Source of the DNA: Serratia oryzae
GTDB lineage: Bacteria; Pseudomonadota; Gammaproteobacteria; Enterobacterales; Enterobacteriaceae
Direction of reading: 5' to 3'
DNA length: 64,000 nt
Assembly (NCBI RefSeq): GCF_001976145.1
Contig: NZ_MOXD01000004.1
Location: 398,177 to 462,176, forward strand
The translations under genes were made by a program, and so were the position numbers. Positions 48,427 through 58,572 of the stretch are shown here, in pieces. Position 1 is the first letter of the stretch. Each line of letters opens with the position of its first letter. Below the pieces are notes generated by a model, which ran no database searches, was not told the origin of the DNA, and saw nothing but the letters and a program-made list of their open reading frames with translations.

Positions 48427-49524
48427 ATGCACCAACAGTGGAGTAAAGAGCAGGCAAATGACTGGTATCGGCAACAGGGATGGATGTGCGGTTTTAATTA
48501 TCTGCCACGTTCAGCGGTGAACTGGACAGATATCTGGCAGGCTGAAACGTTCAATGCCTCTATTATTGATGAAGAGCTGAGCTGGGCGGCGCAGGTCGGT
48601 TACAACACCTTGCGCATCAACCTGCCTTTTATCGTCTGGCAGCATGACCGGATTGGGCTGTTATCGCGTATTGATACTTTCCTCGGGATAGCTGAAAAAC
48701 AAGGCATACGAGTCATGTTGACGTTGATGGATGACTGCAGTTTTTCAGGCGATGAACCTTACCTTGGCCCTCAAAAGGCGCCGATTCCAGGTAAGCATAA
48801 TAGCCAGGCGGCAGCCAGCCCCGGACGAGATAAAGTGTGCGACCCGAGTACCTGGCCGGAAATTGAAGGTTATATCCGCGATATTGTGCGGACGTTCCGC
48901 AATGACAAACGCATTGTGGTATGGGACGTATACAACGAGCCGGGCAATCGTGGCACCTTTGCCACCGGAATAACAGAAACGCTGTATCACGAGAAGCTGG
49001 AAAAATTCGCCTTGGAGCTGATGGTGCTTGCATTCGGTTGGGCACGAGAGGAAAACCCGACACAGCCCTTGACCGTGGGTGCATGGCACCTGCCGCTGGA
49101 CGAGGATCAGCCCGATGAAGAGATGTTTCAGCATCCGATCGATCAGGCAGCTCTCAAGTTGTCAGATGTGGTCAGTTTCCATGCCTACATTGCCACATCC
49201 AAAATGGTTCGAGTGTTACGCTATATGGAGCAGTTCGATCGCCCTATATTCTGCACCGAATGGTTGGCACGCCATGTCGGCAGCAACTTTGAAGAACAAC
49301 TCCCCCTGATGCATGCCTGCAACGTCGTCCCCTATCAGTGGGGGCTGGTACGCGGCAAAACCCAAACCTTTATGCCATGGCCTGTCGTGCTGCAGAAACG
49401 TGAAGATTACGCTCATCTCTGGTTCCATGACGTTTTTGACGAACATGGTATTCCTTTCCGCAAGGCGGAAGTGGAGCTTGTCGCTCGCCTGAGTAAAGTG
49501 GGTTTGCATCCACGAGTTGGATAA
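48427..49524 (+). CDS. GH5-like glycoside hydrolase (cytoplasmic)
   Basis: ATG 48427 (GGAG 5 bases ahead) gives 365 residues without signal peptide, so it is cytoplasmic. The (beta/alpha)8 clan A pattern is present: [11 protein letters not shown] with probable acid/base Glu171, and FCTEWLAR with probable nucleophile Glu278; [15 protein letters not shown] and VVSFHAYI fit the barrel strands. Homologues are often labelled xylanase or cellulase, but the fine specificity is unknown. Being in a locus with porin, importer and GH43 it probably acts on imported oligosaccharides. Confidence 0.82.
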   Translation: MHQQWSKEQANDWYRQQGWMCGFNYLPRSAVNWTDIWQAETFNASIIDEELSWAAQVGYNTLRINLPFIVWQHDRIGLLSRIDTFLGIAEKQGIRVMLTLMDDCSFSGDEPYLGPQKAPIPGKHNSQAAASPGRDKVCDPSTWPEIEGYIRDIVRTFRNDKRIVVWDVYNEPGNRGTFATGITETLYHEKLEKFALELMVLAFGWAREENPTQPLTVGAWHLPLDEDQPDEEMFQHPIDQAALKLSDVVSFHAYIATSKMVRVLRYMEQFDRPIFCTEWLARHVGSNFEEQLPLMHACNVVPYQWGLVRGKTQTFMPWPVVLQKREDYAHLWFHDVFDEHGIPFRKAEVELVARLSKVGLHPRVG

Positions 49525-49749
49525 TGACCACCACCTTAACCATATCCAAAATAGTTCATACCCAGTAAACCGTTAGAGAGCCAGTTCCAGCCATTGAAAT
49601 CAATCGATGGCTTTTCTGGACGATAAAACCGTAGGGCATCTTCGAACCGGGCCAGCATACAGGATAAGGCTCAGGAACGAGCAAATGGCCCACTTCCCAC
49701 CGTGCCTTGTAACTTGGCAACGGAAATAACCTAATAGAAAGGATATCTC

Positions 49750-51168
49750 ATGGCCTCTTTGAAAGTATTACCGCTGGCTGCCACAGCTTTGTTTTCCGTT
49801 AGTGCCATCGCAGCGAGCGATGATATGGTCTCGCGCAGTGAACTGAACAAAATCGTTGCCGCTGCCGTTGAGAAAGCCCTTAATGAAAGGCAGGAGAAGC
49901 TGGAAGCGGCAATGGCTGAGAAAAAGGCTGTAGAAGAAAAGCCGGTTTATGGCGAAGTTTCCGATCTTAAAGTTCAGCCGGAGCCAGAAAAAAAATCAGA
50001 TAAAGAAGATCCTAATAGATTAGTGTTCTCCGGCTATGCGCGCTATGGGGCCCATTATCAGGCGGATGACTTGAAATATGTGGGTGTTGATGGTTCTTTT
50101 AATGGTGCTTCATCGCTAGGGCGTTTAGGTAATGAAGGTAACGGGGGGGAATTCCAGCTTACCAAATTTTTCCGTAGCGAGCAGGGAGCTATCTGGGATG
50201 TGAACGTAATGATTGACCACTGGGGAGATGAGGTCAATCTGAAGAAAAGTTATGCTGGCGTGACACAGGTACTTGATTCCCAGCCTAATGCTTATCTCTG
50301 GGCGGGGCGCGATTTTCACCAACGCTTGCAACAGGGCATTAATGACTACATGGTGATGAATTATGATGGTCAAGGCGCTGGTATCAAGAACCTTGAATTA
50401 GGCTCGACCAAACTGGAGTTAGGGGTGGTCAGTGCGGTGGAATGGTGTGATCCACGGCTGATAAGCGATAACAACAACCCCAATCCTTCACGAGTTACCT
50501 GTACAGGGGGCGGTGGTGTTGGCGATAGCGGGCATTACGCATTGACGTCGAAGCTGTATAACATCGATTTGGGGATTGCCGATCTTGAGTTATATGGTAA
50601 CTACGGTTTTGATTCTAAAGCGGTTGATAAAGACAAAAGGTTGAATGCCTGGCAGAGTGCGCTGGTGCTTGGGCGCGGTTGGGAATACGGTTATAACCGG
50701 TTAATAATGCGTTACAGTGATCGTGCCGATAACAGCGTTTATTGGAAAACAGAAGACCTGACGACTATTTTTGCCAGCGCAGAAGGCAATGTTAATTTCT
50801 CTAAGAAAGCCTCTGTTGAGTATTTACTGGCCTATCATGATTTCCATATTGAAGGTAATGGAAAAGATAACAGAACTAATTACGGGATTATTCTACGCCC
50901 TATGTATTTTTGGAATGATGTTCATTCCACCTGGTTTGAAACAGGGTATCAGATCGTGGATTATTCAGAAGGTGGCAGGAATTCAGGTTGGAAAGCGACC
51001 CTTTCACAAAACATCTCGATTGGTATGGGGCCAAGCTTCCGACCTATGTTGCGTTTCTATGTCACTGCTGGTGAGGTCGATAATAAGCGCAACAAAAGCA
51101 TCCTTAATAATGATGATACCAGACTGAATGCGTTAAATGTTGGGGCAATGTGGGAAGCCTGGTGGTAA
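49750..51168 (+). CDS. LamB-type carbohydrate porin
   Basis: The 472-residue outer-membrane protein has a signal peptide ending AIAA. An N-terminal coiled-coil-like stretch (SELNKIVAAAVEKALNERQEKLEAAMAEK) comes before the barrel, as in ScrY/RafY-type porins. The barrel begins about residue 92 (LVFSGYARYGAHYQ), with NAYLWAGRDFHQR near 178 (the LamB motif) and a terminal aromatic segment ending MWEAWW. It lets oligosaccharides into the periplasm. Ribosome site AAGGA, 225 bases behind the GH5-like gene. Confidence 0.9.
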   Translation: MASLKVLPLAATALFSVSAIAASDDMVSRSELNKIVAAAVEKALNERQEKLEAAMAEKKAVEEKPVYGEVSDLKVQPEPEKKSDKEDPNRLVFSGYARYGAHYQADDLKYVGVDGSFNGASSLGRLGNEGNGGEFQLTKFFRSEQGAIWDVNVMIDHWGDEVNLKKSYAGVTQVLDSQPNAYLWAGRDFHQRLQQGINDYMVMNYDGQGAGIKNLELGSTKLELGVVSAVEWCDPRLISDNNNPNPSRVTCTGGGGVGDSGHYALTSKLYNIDLGIADLELYGNYGFDSKAVDKDKRLNAWQSALVLGRGWEYGYNRLIMRYSDRADNSVYWKTEDLTTIFASAEGNVNFSKKASVEYLLAYHDFHIEGNGKDNRTNYGIILRPMYFWNDVHSTWFETGYQIVDYSEGGRNSGWKATLSQNISIGMGPSFRPMLRFYVTAGEVDNKRNKSILNNDDTRLNALNVGAMWEAWW

Positions 51169-51246
51169 TCACCAGCTGTTTTTCCCAATCCCTATCAGTC
51201 AAATAGATGCATTTACTTTACTGAATTAATAAAAGGATCATGAAAA

Positions 51247-52530
51247 ATGAACAAGTCAAAAATTTTGTTATTGTTGACTATGGGGACAATATTATCCCCA
51301 ATCGCGATGGCACAGACTACGCTCCAATACTGGACATTGCTTAATGGCGGTGATGGCACACGAATGAAAACCTTGGTTGAAGGTTTCAATGCCAGCCAGG
51401 ACGAATATAAAATAGAAACAACGGTATTGAATTGGGGGGAGCCTTTCTACACTAAACTGAAAACAGCTTCATCGCTGGGCAGTGGTCCAGATATGGCGAC
51501 TATTCATTTGTCCAAGATTTCCGGTTTTACGCAAACTAATGGCTTGGAACCCATCACAGAAGCAGCATTAAAAGGTGCTCGCTATGACTCTAACAAAATT
51601 TTCCCATTGCTTTGGCAGCAGAGTACCGTCGAAGGTAAAAGTTATGCCCTGCCGATAGATACCCATGCGCTCGTTCTCTATTACAACAAGGATATTGTCC
51701 GTAAAGCCGGTCTTTTGGATGAGCAGGGCAAGCTTAAACCGATTGACTCTTTAGAACAGTTCAACACGGTACTCGAGAGTGTCAAACAAACCGGTGCCGC
51801 AGGGCTTAGCATGGAAACCTCTCCCATGTCCTACATGCCTTATCGGTTATGGTTATCAATGATTCGCCAGCAAGGTGCGCAAACTATCCAGAACAACCAG
51901 TTCGTCTTCGGTGAAGCCGGCAGAAAAGCGATGGACGCCATGGCAAGTTGGTACTCACAGGGTTATGCCACCAAGGGACTGGATTACTCCTCCTCAACGA
52001 CTGAATTCTTGACCGGGCATTCCGCCTTCATGCTTAACGGTGTGTGGGAGATCCCTTCGGTCATGGATAAGATGAATAACAAGCAGCAAGCTCTGGATAT
52101 TGGCGTTGCTCCGCTTCCTGCCTTCTTTAATGGCAACCCAGCCGTCTGGGCTGACTCGCATGCTATCGCCATTCCAAATAACAAAGGGAAGCCGATCACG
52201 GCAGAGAAGATGCTCGGCATCGTGAAGTTTGCTACCTATGTCAACGAGCATGCGCTGACCTGGGCTGAAGGTGGCCATATTCCTGCTTTTGAGCCAGCAG
52301 TGAGCACCGAAACATTTAAAGCGATGCCACTGGTGAATGACTATGCCACTGCAACAGCAAGCCACATTATCTATGAGCCCGATGGTTGGTACAGTGGCGC
52401 TGCCGGTCCTCTACAAGCCGCCGCTTCCAAGTACTTCCCAGCCGCGTTGACAGGCCAACTTGCACCCGAAAAGGCCCTGCAAATGTTTGAGCGCGATGCG
52501 GGTAAATTTATGAACCGCCCCGCTCGCTAA
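51247..52530 (+). CDS. ABC transporter sugar-binding protein
   Basis: The 427-residue protein has a signal peptide (MNKSKILLLLTMGTILSPIA, ending AMA) and belongs to the MalE-like family 1 binding proteins: TLQYWTLLNGGDGTRMKTLVEGFNAS at the N-terminus, SYALPIDTHALVLYYNKDI, and GHSAFMLNGVWE. It captures a sugar oligomer for the permeases encoded next. No lipobox, so it is soluble periplasmic. Confidence 0.93.
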   Translation: MNKSKILLLLTMGTILSPIAMAQTTLQYWTLLNGGDGTRMKTLVEGFNASQDEYKIETTVLNWGEPFYTKLKTASSLGSGPDMATIHLSKISGFTQTNGLEPITEAALKGARYDSNKIFPLLWQQSTVEGKSYALPIDTHALVLYYNKDIVRKAGLLDEQGKLKPIDSLEQFNTVLESVKQTGAAGLSMETSPMSYMPYRLWLSMIRQQGAQTIQNNQFVFGEAGRKAMDAMASWYSQGYATKGLDYSSSTTEFLTGHSAFMLNGVWEIPSVMDKMNNKQQALDIGVAPLPAFFNGNPAVWADSHAIAIPNNKGKPITAEKMLGIVKFATYVNEHALTWAEGGHIPAFEPAVSTETFKAMPLVNDYATATASHIIYEPDGWYSGAAGPLQAAASKYFPAALTGQLAPEKALQMFERDAGKFMNRPAR

Positions 52531-52594
52531 TACACTGTGTGGCGACAGCCTGCGGGTTATAAGCAGCAGCTTTTTTAAACGGTGGTACTCAGGT

Positions 52595-53485
52595 ATGTAT
52601 AACCAAGACGGACAAAAAACAATCTCGGCCAGTGCAGGTAAGACGTTGATACCCTGGATGATGTTAATGCCATTTTTACTTGCATTCGTGCTCTTTTTTG
52701 TATTGCCTGCACTGCAGACATTGCAGCTCAGCTTTACCGATAGCGGCTTAACAGAAACTCACGGCTATGTTGGGTTAGCTAACTATGTTGAACTGTTGCA
52801 GGATCCTGGTTTTTGGTCTGCGATGTTGCATACGGGGTACTTCTCGCTGCTGACGGTGGTTCCACTCACGGCTCTAGGGTTGGTCATGGCAATGTTGATC
52901 AACCGCTTGAGCTACTTTGCCAGTACGGTGCAGGCTATTTTTTTTATTCCTAATATCTTGCCGATCGCCGTGATGGCCATGATCTCCAGTTGGATGTTAC
53001 ATCCAACTTTTGGCGTGGTGAACCTGGTTGCTGGTACCCAGGTCGCGTGGTTTAACGATCCTGACTTTGCCATGCCAATGGTGGCACTTGCCACCATCTG
53101 GTGGACGGTGGGTTTTAACGTATTACTGTTCCTCGCCGCATTAAAAAATATCCCTCAAGATCTTTATGAAGCCGCGGGATTGGATGGCGCGACCCGCTGG
53201 GGAACATTTCGCTACATTACCTGGCGGCAACTACGTCCGGTTACCCTGATGGTCTTTGGTTTGCAGTTAGTTGCATCGTTAAAAATATTTGGTCAGACCT
53301 ACCTGCTTACAGGAGGAGGACCATTTGACAGTACAAAAGTCGTGCTCCACTACATGTATGAAACGGGATTTGTTAATCAAAATGCCGGTTATGCTTCTGC
53401 CATCGCGGTGACTTTCGTACTCATTATTTTGCTGATCCTGTTACTGCAATCTTTGCTTAGCCGTTTTATCAATCGTCGGAGTTAA
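52595..53485 (+). CDS. ABC transporter permease (MalF type)
   Basis: The 296-residue protein has 6 membrane spans. Near residue 200 it carries the EAA loop (DLYEAAGLDGATRWGTFRYITWRQLRP), which contacts the ATPase. It pairs with the next permease, whose start is 1 base past its stop. A shorter MalF-like form without the large periplasmic domain, as in MsmF/UgpA families. Confidence 0.93.
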   Translation: MYNQDGQKTISASAGKTLIPWMMLMPFLLAFVLFFVLPALQTLQLSFTDSGLTETHGYVGLANYVELLQDPGFWSAMLHTGYFSLLTVVPLTALGLVMAMLINRLSYFASTVQAIFFIPNILPIAVMAMISSWMLHPTFGVVNLVAGTQVAWFNDPDFAMPMVALATIWWTVGFNVLLFLAALKNIPQDLYEAAGLDGATRWGTFRYITWRQLRPVTLMVFGLQLVASLKIFGQTYLLTGGGPFDSTKVVLHYMYETGFVNQNAGYASAIAVTFVLIILLILLLQSLLSRFINRRS

Positions 53486-53486
53486 G

Positions 53487-54308
53487 ATGAATATAAAGCT
53501 GAGTTCTCTGCTGGCCGTGATATTGACTCTGCTGCTGTGTTTTCTCTGGAGCAGCCCGCTGTTGTGGGCGTTCAGTACAGCATTGCGTTCAGAAGCACAA
53601 ACTGTCTCCGGGTTACAATGGCTGCCCGATCCTTCCACCGTTGAAGCGTTCGTCAATGTGTTGACCTTCGGAAGCTTACCGACCTTCTTCATAAACAGCG
53701 TTGTCACTTCTTTAGCGATCACCGGCGTGACTTTGCTGATTACCGTGTTGGCGGCCTATAGTTTTTCGCAACTCAGATTCCGGGGCGCCAATCTGCTTTT
53801 CTGGAGCTGCATGTTCGGGATTATTTTTCCCTTTGAGGCGTTGGTCATCCCACTGTTTCGACAGATTTACCATATGGGGCTGGTTGACTCGCTCGGCGGG
53901 ATCATTCTGCCGCAGATCGTCTCACCTATGGTGCTTTTTGTCTTCAAACGCTTTTTTGATCAGGTTCCCAAAGATTTTCGTGAAGCGGCGATCCTGGATG
54001 GAGCCAGCGAAATCCAGGTTTTATTGAAAGTTTATATTCCACTGTCGAAAAATATTATTTATGCCATGGCGATTATTACCTTTATTGGTGCATGGAATAA
54101 TTTCCTCTGGCCATTCCTGGTGATCAGCTCTACCGAGAATATGACGATCCCGATTGGCTTGACCCAATTGAATGATAGCTATGGCGTCAGATATGCACAG
54201 AATATGGCATCGGCGCTGATTGGCGGTATGCCAGTTGCGATTATTTATGTGATCTTCCAAAAGAGGGTTGCTTCAGGTTTTCTCGCCGCGACTGGACTGA
54301 AAGGTTAA
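53487..54308 (+). CDS. ABC transporter permease (MalG type)
   Basis: The 273-residue protein has 6 membrane spans and the EAA motif FREAAILDGASEIQVLLKVYIPLSKN. The C-terminus ends KRVASGFLAATGLKG as in MalG/UgpE family members. Start follows the previous stop directly, so both are translated together. Confidence 0.93.
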   Translation: MNIKLSSLLAVILTLLLCFLWSSPLLWAFSTALRSEAQTVSGLQWLPDPSTVEAFVNVLTFGSLPTFFINSVVTSLAITGVTLLITVLAAYSFSQLRFRGANLLFWSCMFGIIFPFEALVIPLFRQIYHMGLVDSLGGIILPQIVSPMVLFVFKRFFDQVPKDFREAAILDGASEIQVLLKVYIPLSKNIIYAMAIITFIGAWNNFLWPFLVISSTENMTIPIGLTQLNDSYGVRYAQNMASALIGGMPVAIIYVIFQKRVASGFLAATGLKG

Positions 54309-54392
54309 ATGAATGTTTGGGTTAGCTTGGTTGCCTGAACAGGTCCTCACTTTATTACAACCTCATTGAGGTTGGTGAAAGAGATCAAGAGA

Positions 54393-55493
54393 ATGTCTAG
54401 TGTAATATTGAACGATGTGAAGAAAATTTATCCTGATGGAAATCAAGTCATCCATAACGTTAATCTAAAAATTAATAAAGGGGAGTTTGTCGTTTTTGTT
54501 GGTCCTTCCGGCTGTGGTAAGTCAACGTTGCTGCGGATGATTGCGGGGCTGGAGGATATTACTGCGGGTGAGGTTCATATTGGCGACAAGCTGGCGAACA
54601 AGCTTGAAGCCGCAAAACGGGGAGTCGCGATGGTCTTCCAATCTTACGCGCTCTATCCACACCTGACGGTAGAGGAAAACATGGGTTTTTCCTTACTGTT
54701 CAATAAAACATCCAAGAAAGAGATCGCCATTAAAGTTAATAAGGTGGCAGAAACCCTGCAATTGGCCCATTTGCTGAAGCGCAAACCGGCAGAGCTTTCC
54801 GGTGGACAGCGGCAGCGGGTAGCGATTGGCCGAGCCATCGTCCGTGAGCCGGAGGTCTTTCTGTTTGATGAGCCGCTTTCTAATCTGGACGCGTCGCTGA
54901 GAGGAAAAATGCGCACAGAGTTGGCGCGCTTGCATCAGAAATTGGGCACGACCATGATCTATGTCACCCACGACCAAGTGGAAGCCATGACCTTGGGCGA
55001 TAGGATTGTGGTCTTCAATAAAGGATACATCGAACAGGTTGGTTCCCCTGTCGCACTCTATCAACGTCCTGCTACCGAATTTGTTGCGACTTTTCTGGGA
55101 ACCCCAAGAATGAATATTCTCACAACCAGAGTAAACGCAGAAAAAGATGATGCATGGCATCTTGAGCTGGGGAATGATTTCCCTATCAAGATTGCCAAGA
55201 CCAGGTTTGATTGTACCGGGCATCAACAAATAAAGTTGGGTATTCGCCCGGAACATCTGGCAGTCGTGGAGGAGAATAGCAGCGAATGCCATCTTAGAGG
55301 CCACGTTTCACTGGTAGAGAATCTTGGGGATTCAGCATTCTTGCATGTTCAATGTCCCGGAGTCGATCCGTTGCTGTTGGTAAAAATAAACACCAACTCC
55401 CATATACCTGAATGCCATGAAGCTATTTCTTTGTCGATTGCGTTTGAACATATTCACCTGTTTGACAAAGACGGTAAAACGTTACGTTGCTGA
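54393..55493 (+). CDS. ABC transporter ATPase (MalK/MsmX/UgpC type)
   Basis: ATG 54393 gives 366 residues; an upstream in-frame TTG is unlikely. Walker A GPSGCGKST, signature LSGGQRQR, Walker B VFLFDEPLSNLD, and H-loop VTHDQVEAM are all intact. The C-terminal half is the OB-fold regulatory domain of CUT1 importers (GIRPEHLAVV). It powers the two permeases encoded just ahead. This makes the importer complete. Confidence 0.95.
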   Translation: MSSVILNDVKKIYPDGNQVIHNVNLKINKGEFVVFVGPSGCGKSTLLRMIAGLEDITAGEVHIGDKLANKLEAAKRGVAMVFQSYALYPHLTVEENMGFSLLFNKTSKKEIAIKVNKVAETLQLAHLLKRKPAELSGGQRQRVAIGRAIVREPEVFLFDEPLSNLDASLRGKMRTELARLHQKLGTTMIYVTHDQVEAMTLGDRIVVFNKGYIEQVGSPVALYQRPATEFVATFLGTPRMNILTTRVNAEKDDAWHLELGNDFPIKIAKTRFDCTGHQQIKLGIRPEHLAVVEENSSECHLRGHVSLVENLGDSAFLHVQCPGVDPLLLVKINTNSHIPECHEAISLSIAFEHIHLFDKDGKTLRC

Positions 55494-55517
55494 CACTCTG
55501 TTAAAGGATATCTCCAG

Positions 55518-56552
55518 ATGGAAAGGAATATGAAGCATCAGGTAACGCACTGGATGGGTATCTTTATTTTATTAATGATGGGAAATATCATGTCATTACA
55601 GGCAAATACCACGTTTACTAACCCGGTCCTGAGCGATGGTGCCGATCCGTGGGTAGTACATCATAGTGATGGTTATTATTACTACACTCAAACCACGGCG
55701 AGTAATATCACGCTATGGCGCACGACAGATTTGAGTGATTTGGAAAATGCTGAACAGAAAGTCGTATGGATGCCTAAACCCAATAGTGTGAATAGCGAGC
55801 ATGTCTGGGCACCTGAGTTACATTATCTCGATGGCCGTTGGTACATCTATTTTGCCGCATCGGCAGGTGATATGACCCGACAACGTATGTATGTGCTGCA
55901 ATCAGAAAATAGCGATCCGTTCAGTCACTATGATTACCCAACGGCAACTCAGTCTGGAAAAATAGCAGATACCAGTGATAAATGGGCTATTGATGGCACT
56001 ATTTTCGAGTTTGAAGGAAAACGTTACTTTATCTGGTCTGGCTGGGAAGGCGATACTAATGAACAGCAGCGTCTTTATATCGCCAGAATGGCTACCCCGT
56101 GGCAGTTAACGGGTGAACGTGTCGAAATATCCAGGCCCGAATTTGCGTGGGAACAGATCGGAACACCACAGGTTAACGAAGCACCACAGGTGTTATTCAA
56201 CCCTAAAGGCCAGGCGTTCATTGTTTACTCTGCCAGCGGAAGTTGGACAGATGATTATTGCCTTGGTCTGCTGCTGTTCAACGGGGGCGACCCGATGGTA
56301 GCGGCTAATTGGCGTAAACATCCTACCCCGGTCTTTAGCAAGAATGAAGCCGCCGATGTCTATGGCCCGGGACATAACGGCTTTTTTACCGACAATCACG
56401 GACAAGCTTGGTTGATTTACCACACGGCAAAATTCAAAGGCGCGGGGTGGGCGCGTGAAATCCATATGCAGCCTTTTGGCTGGCAGGTTAATGGACTTCC
56501 TGCTTTTGGGCGAGCCATTGGTTCTCAAGTGCAACAAGCCAGGCCGAATTGA
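55518..56552 (+). CDS. Exported GH43 glycoside hydrolase
   Basis: The 344-residue protein has a signal peptide ending LQA. The five-bladed propeller of family 43 shows its catalytic trio: base Asp43 (DGADPWVV), pKa modulator Asp159 (WAIDGTIF), and acid Glu221 (QVNEAPQV). GH43 enzymes split alpha-L-arabinose or xylose linkages. Export places it before uptake, so it would trim arabinan, arabinoxylan or similar polymers for the porin and importer. Ribosome site AAGGA; it is the last gene, 24 bases behind the ATPase. Confidence 0.9.
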   Translation: MERNMKHQVTHWMGIFILLMMGNIMSLQANTTFTNPVLSDGADPWVVHHSDGYYYYTQTTASNITLWRTTDLSDLENAEQKVVWMPKPNSVNSEHVWAPELHYLDGRWYIYFAASAGDMTRQRMYVLQSENSDPFSHYDYPTATQSGKIADTSDKWAIDGTIFEFEGKRYFIWSGWEGDTNEQQRLYIARMATPWQLTGERVEISRPEFAWEQIGTPQVNEAPQVLFNPKGQAFIVYSASGSWTDDYCLGLLLFNGGDPMVAANWRKHPTPVFSKNEAADVYGPGHNGFFTDNHGQAWLIYHTAKFKGAGWAREIHMQPFGWQVNGLPAFGRAIGSQVQQARPN

Positions 56553-56569
56553 ATCAAATAAAGGACTAA

Positions 56570-56613
56570 ACTCTCTCCAAGAAAACCGGGGCGGTTTACT
56601 CCTTTGAGAGAGT
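56570..56613 (+). terminator. Stem-loop at the end of the glycoside operon
   Basis: ACTCTCTC (56570-56577) pairs with GAGAGAGT (56606-56613), with an inner stem AAACCG / CGGTTT. It follows the GH43 stop by 17 bases. No U-run, so it marks a 3' end or stability element. Confidence 0.5.
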
Positions 56614-56662
56614 CGAGTCACTGCTCACAGTCACCACAACTTGAATGATGACGGCTATAAAT

Positions 56663-57595
56663 CTATATCAGCCTTCCTGCCTCAGCCAACTTTACCTGAT
56701 AGATTTCGGCAAAACACTCTCGTAACCAACGGCTGGCAGGGTCATTGTTCAACCGAGCACTCCAAGCTAAAACATGTGGCATATCCGGTATTGCGAACGG
56801 AACAGGTTTTACCTGTAATTCAAAACGTCTCATCACATCTGCCAAAACAATCACAGGCAACGTCGTGAGCATATCGGTTTGTGCCAGTAAGGGCGCCACG
56901 GCACCAAATGTCGGCACTATAAGACCTGTTCTTCGCTGCAATTTGACCTTTTCTGCCGCCGATATCACTGGATTACGCACACGGTCACCGATGCCTACTA
57001 CAATATGCGGCCACTCAGCCCAAGACTTTTTGCCCCAACGTTGCAGCGCAGGATGCCCTGACCGCATAAAGCATGCCCACTGAAAATCCCCCACCAGTCT
57101 CGAAGCTACCCCCTCTGGCCGTTGGATCGCTTCTGGCAATAGCGCCAAATCAACAATCTCCTCAGCAACATCCACTGGAGTGCTGAGCTTTGGAATATCC
57201 CATTCAATCATTATGTTGGGGGCTTCTCGCTGAATACGTTGCATCAGGTGAGAAAATAAACTCATCGCCAGATCGGGAACAACCAGGCGAAAACGTCGAG
57301 TAGATGTTGCTGCATCAAAGGCTTCGCGTGGACTCAATACACGCTCAATACTACGTAAAATGGGGCGAATCTCCTGCACTAATTCCAGTGCGTAAGGGCT
57401 AGGTTGCATCCGTCCACCCACTTTGACGAGTAAAGGATCACCCAATTGCTCACGTAACCGCGCAAGCGCATGGCTAATTGCTGACTGTGTACGTCCTAAT
57501 TGTTCAGCGGCTTTGGAAACACTGCCTTCACGCATTAACGTCTCGAACAGTAAAAGCAGGTTCAGATCAACCTTTCTTAAATCAATTTTATTCAT
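56663..57595 (-). CDS. LysR-family transcriptional regulator
   Basis: The 310-residue protein has an N-terminal winged helix-turn-helix (VDLNLLLLFETLMREGSVSKAAEQLGRTQSAISHALARLREQLGDPLLV) and a substrate-binding domain (residues ~95-300). The N-terminus resembles the NodD/NahR/LeuO-like branch. It is divergent from the SnoaL-like gene over 82 bp, so that gene is the likely target. Confidence 0.93.
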   Translation of the reverse strand: MNKIDLRKVDLNLLLLFETLMREGSVSKAAEQLGRTQSAISHALARLREQLGDPLLVKVGGRMQPSPYALELVQEIRPILRSIERVLSPREAFDAATSTRRFRLVVPDLAMSLFSHLMQRIQREAPNIMIEWDIPKLSTPVDVAEEIVDLALLPEAIQRPEGVASRLVGDFQWACFMRSGHPALQRWGKKSWAEWPHIVVGIGDRVRNPVISAAEKVKLQRRTGLIVPTFGAVAPLLAQTDMLTTLPVIVLADVMRRFELQVKPVPFAIPDMPHVLAWSARLNNDPASRWLRECFAEIYQVKLAEAGRLI

Positions 57596-57677
57596 GAGGT
57601 AAGCATAATATTCATTATATTCATCTTATCTTATGCCATAAGATAGGTTTGCGTTTACATTTTTCATGGAGAGCATA

Positions 57678-58184
57678 ATGACAAAATCTGCGTTTTACCT
57701 GCGACTGGTCTGTGGAGTAACTTTACTGACCGGCCTATTCACGTCTCTGGGGCTTCAGGCGAAAAACCTTAGTTCTGCGGAGGCACAAGCTATAGTAGCC
57801 CCGTTTTACGACGCGTTAAATACCGCCCCTGCCAAGGACTCCAAAAAGCTTATTTTACAGGCGACAGCCCCTGAATGGGTGTCTTGCAAAGGTAATGATG
57901 ATTGCAAACCACGTGAGAAAGTGGCTGCGGACATTGCTGGCTTTGGCAAAGTTATCCCCAATTTGAGATGGGAAATCAAAGAACTCTTGGTCGATGGCAA
58001 CCGTATCATTGTACGTGGTGAAGCCTCCGGTATACCGATGACTGAATTTATGGGAGTACCTTATGGGGGCAAAGGCTTCAGGATCATGTCTACCGATATC
58101 CACACGGTGGAAAATGGTAAGATCGTGCGTTCTTACCACATTGAGGATTGGTTAAGTGCTGTACACCAACTTTCAGTCAAGTAA
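57678..58184 (+). CDS. Exported SnoaL-like (NTF2-fold) protein
   Basis: ATG 57678 with GGAGAG is the likely start; an upstream ATG at 57666 is possible. The 168-residue protein has a signal peptide ending LQA and the NTF2/SnoaL fold pattern (IVAPFYDALNT, FGKVIPNLRWEIKELLVDGNRIIVRGEASG, HTVENGKIVRSYHIEDW). Such ester-cyclase-like proteins are often annotated as polyketide cyclase relatives, but exported ones have unknown roles. Divergent LysR regulator next door. Confidence 0.8.
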   Translation: MTKSAFYLRLVCGVTLLTGLFTSLGLQAKNLSSAEAQAIVAPFYDALNTAPAKDSKKLILQATAPEWVSCKGNDDCKPREKVAADIAGFGKVIPNLRWEIKELLVDGNRIIVRGEASGIPMTEFMGVPYGGKGFRIMSTDIHTVENGKIVRSYHIEDWLSAVHQLSVK

Positions 58185-58572
58185 CGCTATAAACTAGGTT
58201 CATTCACATTGTTTACAGGCTCCATAATTTGCCGCCTACCTTCGACTTGAAATACTTTGAGTATAAACTTCGTTGTATAACTGCTGTTGAACGCTGATTA
58301 CTGCAGAGGTGAATATTCTGCAGCATCGTGAATTCTTCTACATTCTACAGGATGAAGAAATGAAGTCAGGTTCAACTAGAGTTCTGATGGTCTATGGCTT
58401 GGTAACAATAAGTCAAAAGGACTAAGCAGTGCGGCTGTGAAAAAATCTGACTGTCAGCCCTGAGCGGCAAGAGCTTCAGATCGAGTTTAAAATCATAAAC
58501 ATTAGGCCTGTAGATAGCATTTTTAACCGGTCAAATGGCCGGTTAAAAGTATTCCAAATATAATAATGTTTG
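58185..58572. other. Gap with an IR at the border of conjugative-element DNA
   Basis: No gene. A CGACTTGAAATACTTTGAGTATA fragment (58233-58255 approx.) resembles the end of the palindromic repeat at 14657. A perfect inverted repeat lies at 58521-58548 directly before the gene fragment below. Confidence 0.45.
58521..58548. repeat. 10-bp perfect inverted repeat
   Basis: TTTTAACCGG, 8-base loop, CCGGTTAAAA. T-rich on one side and A-rich on the other, so it could act as a bidirectional terminator. It separates the SnoaL region from the conjugative-element fragment. Confidence 0.6.
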
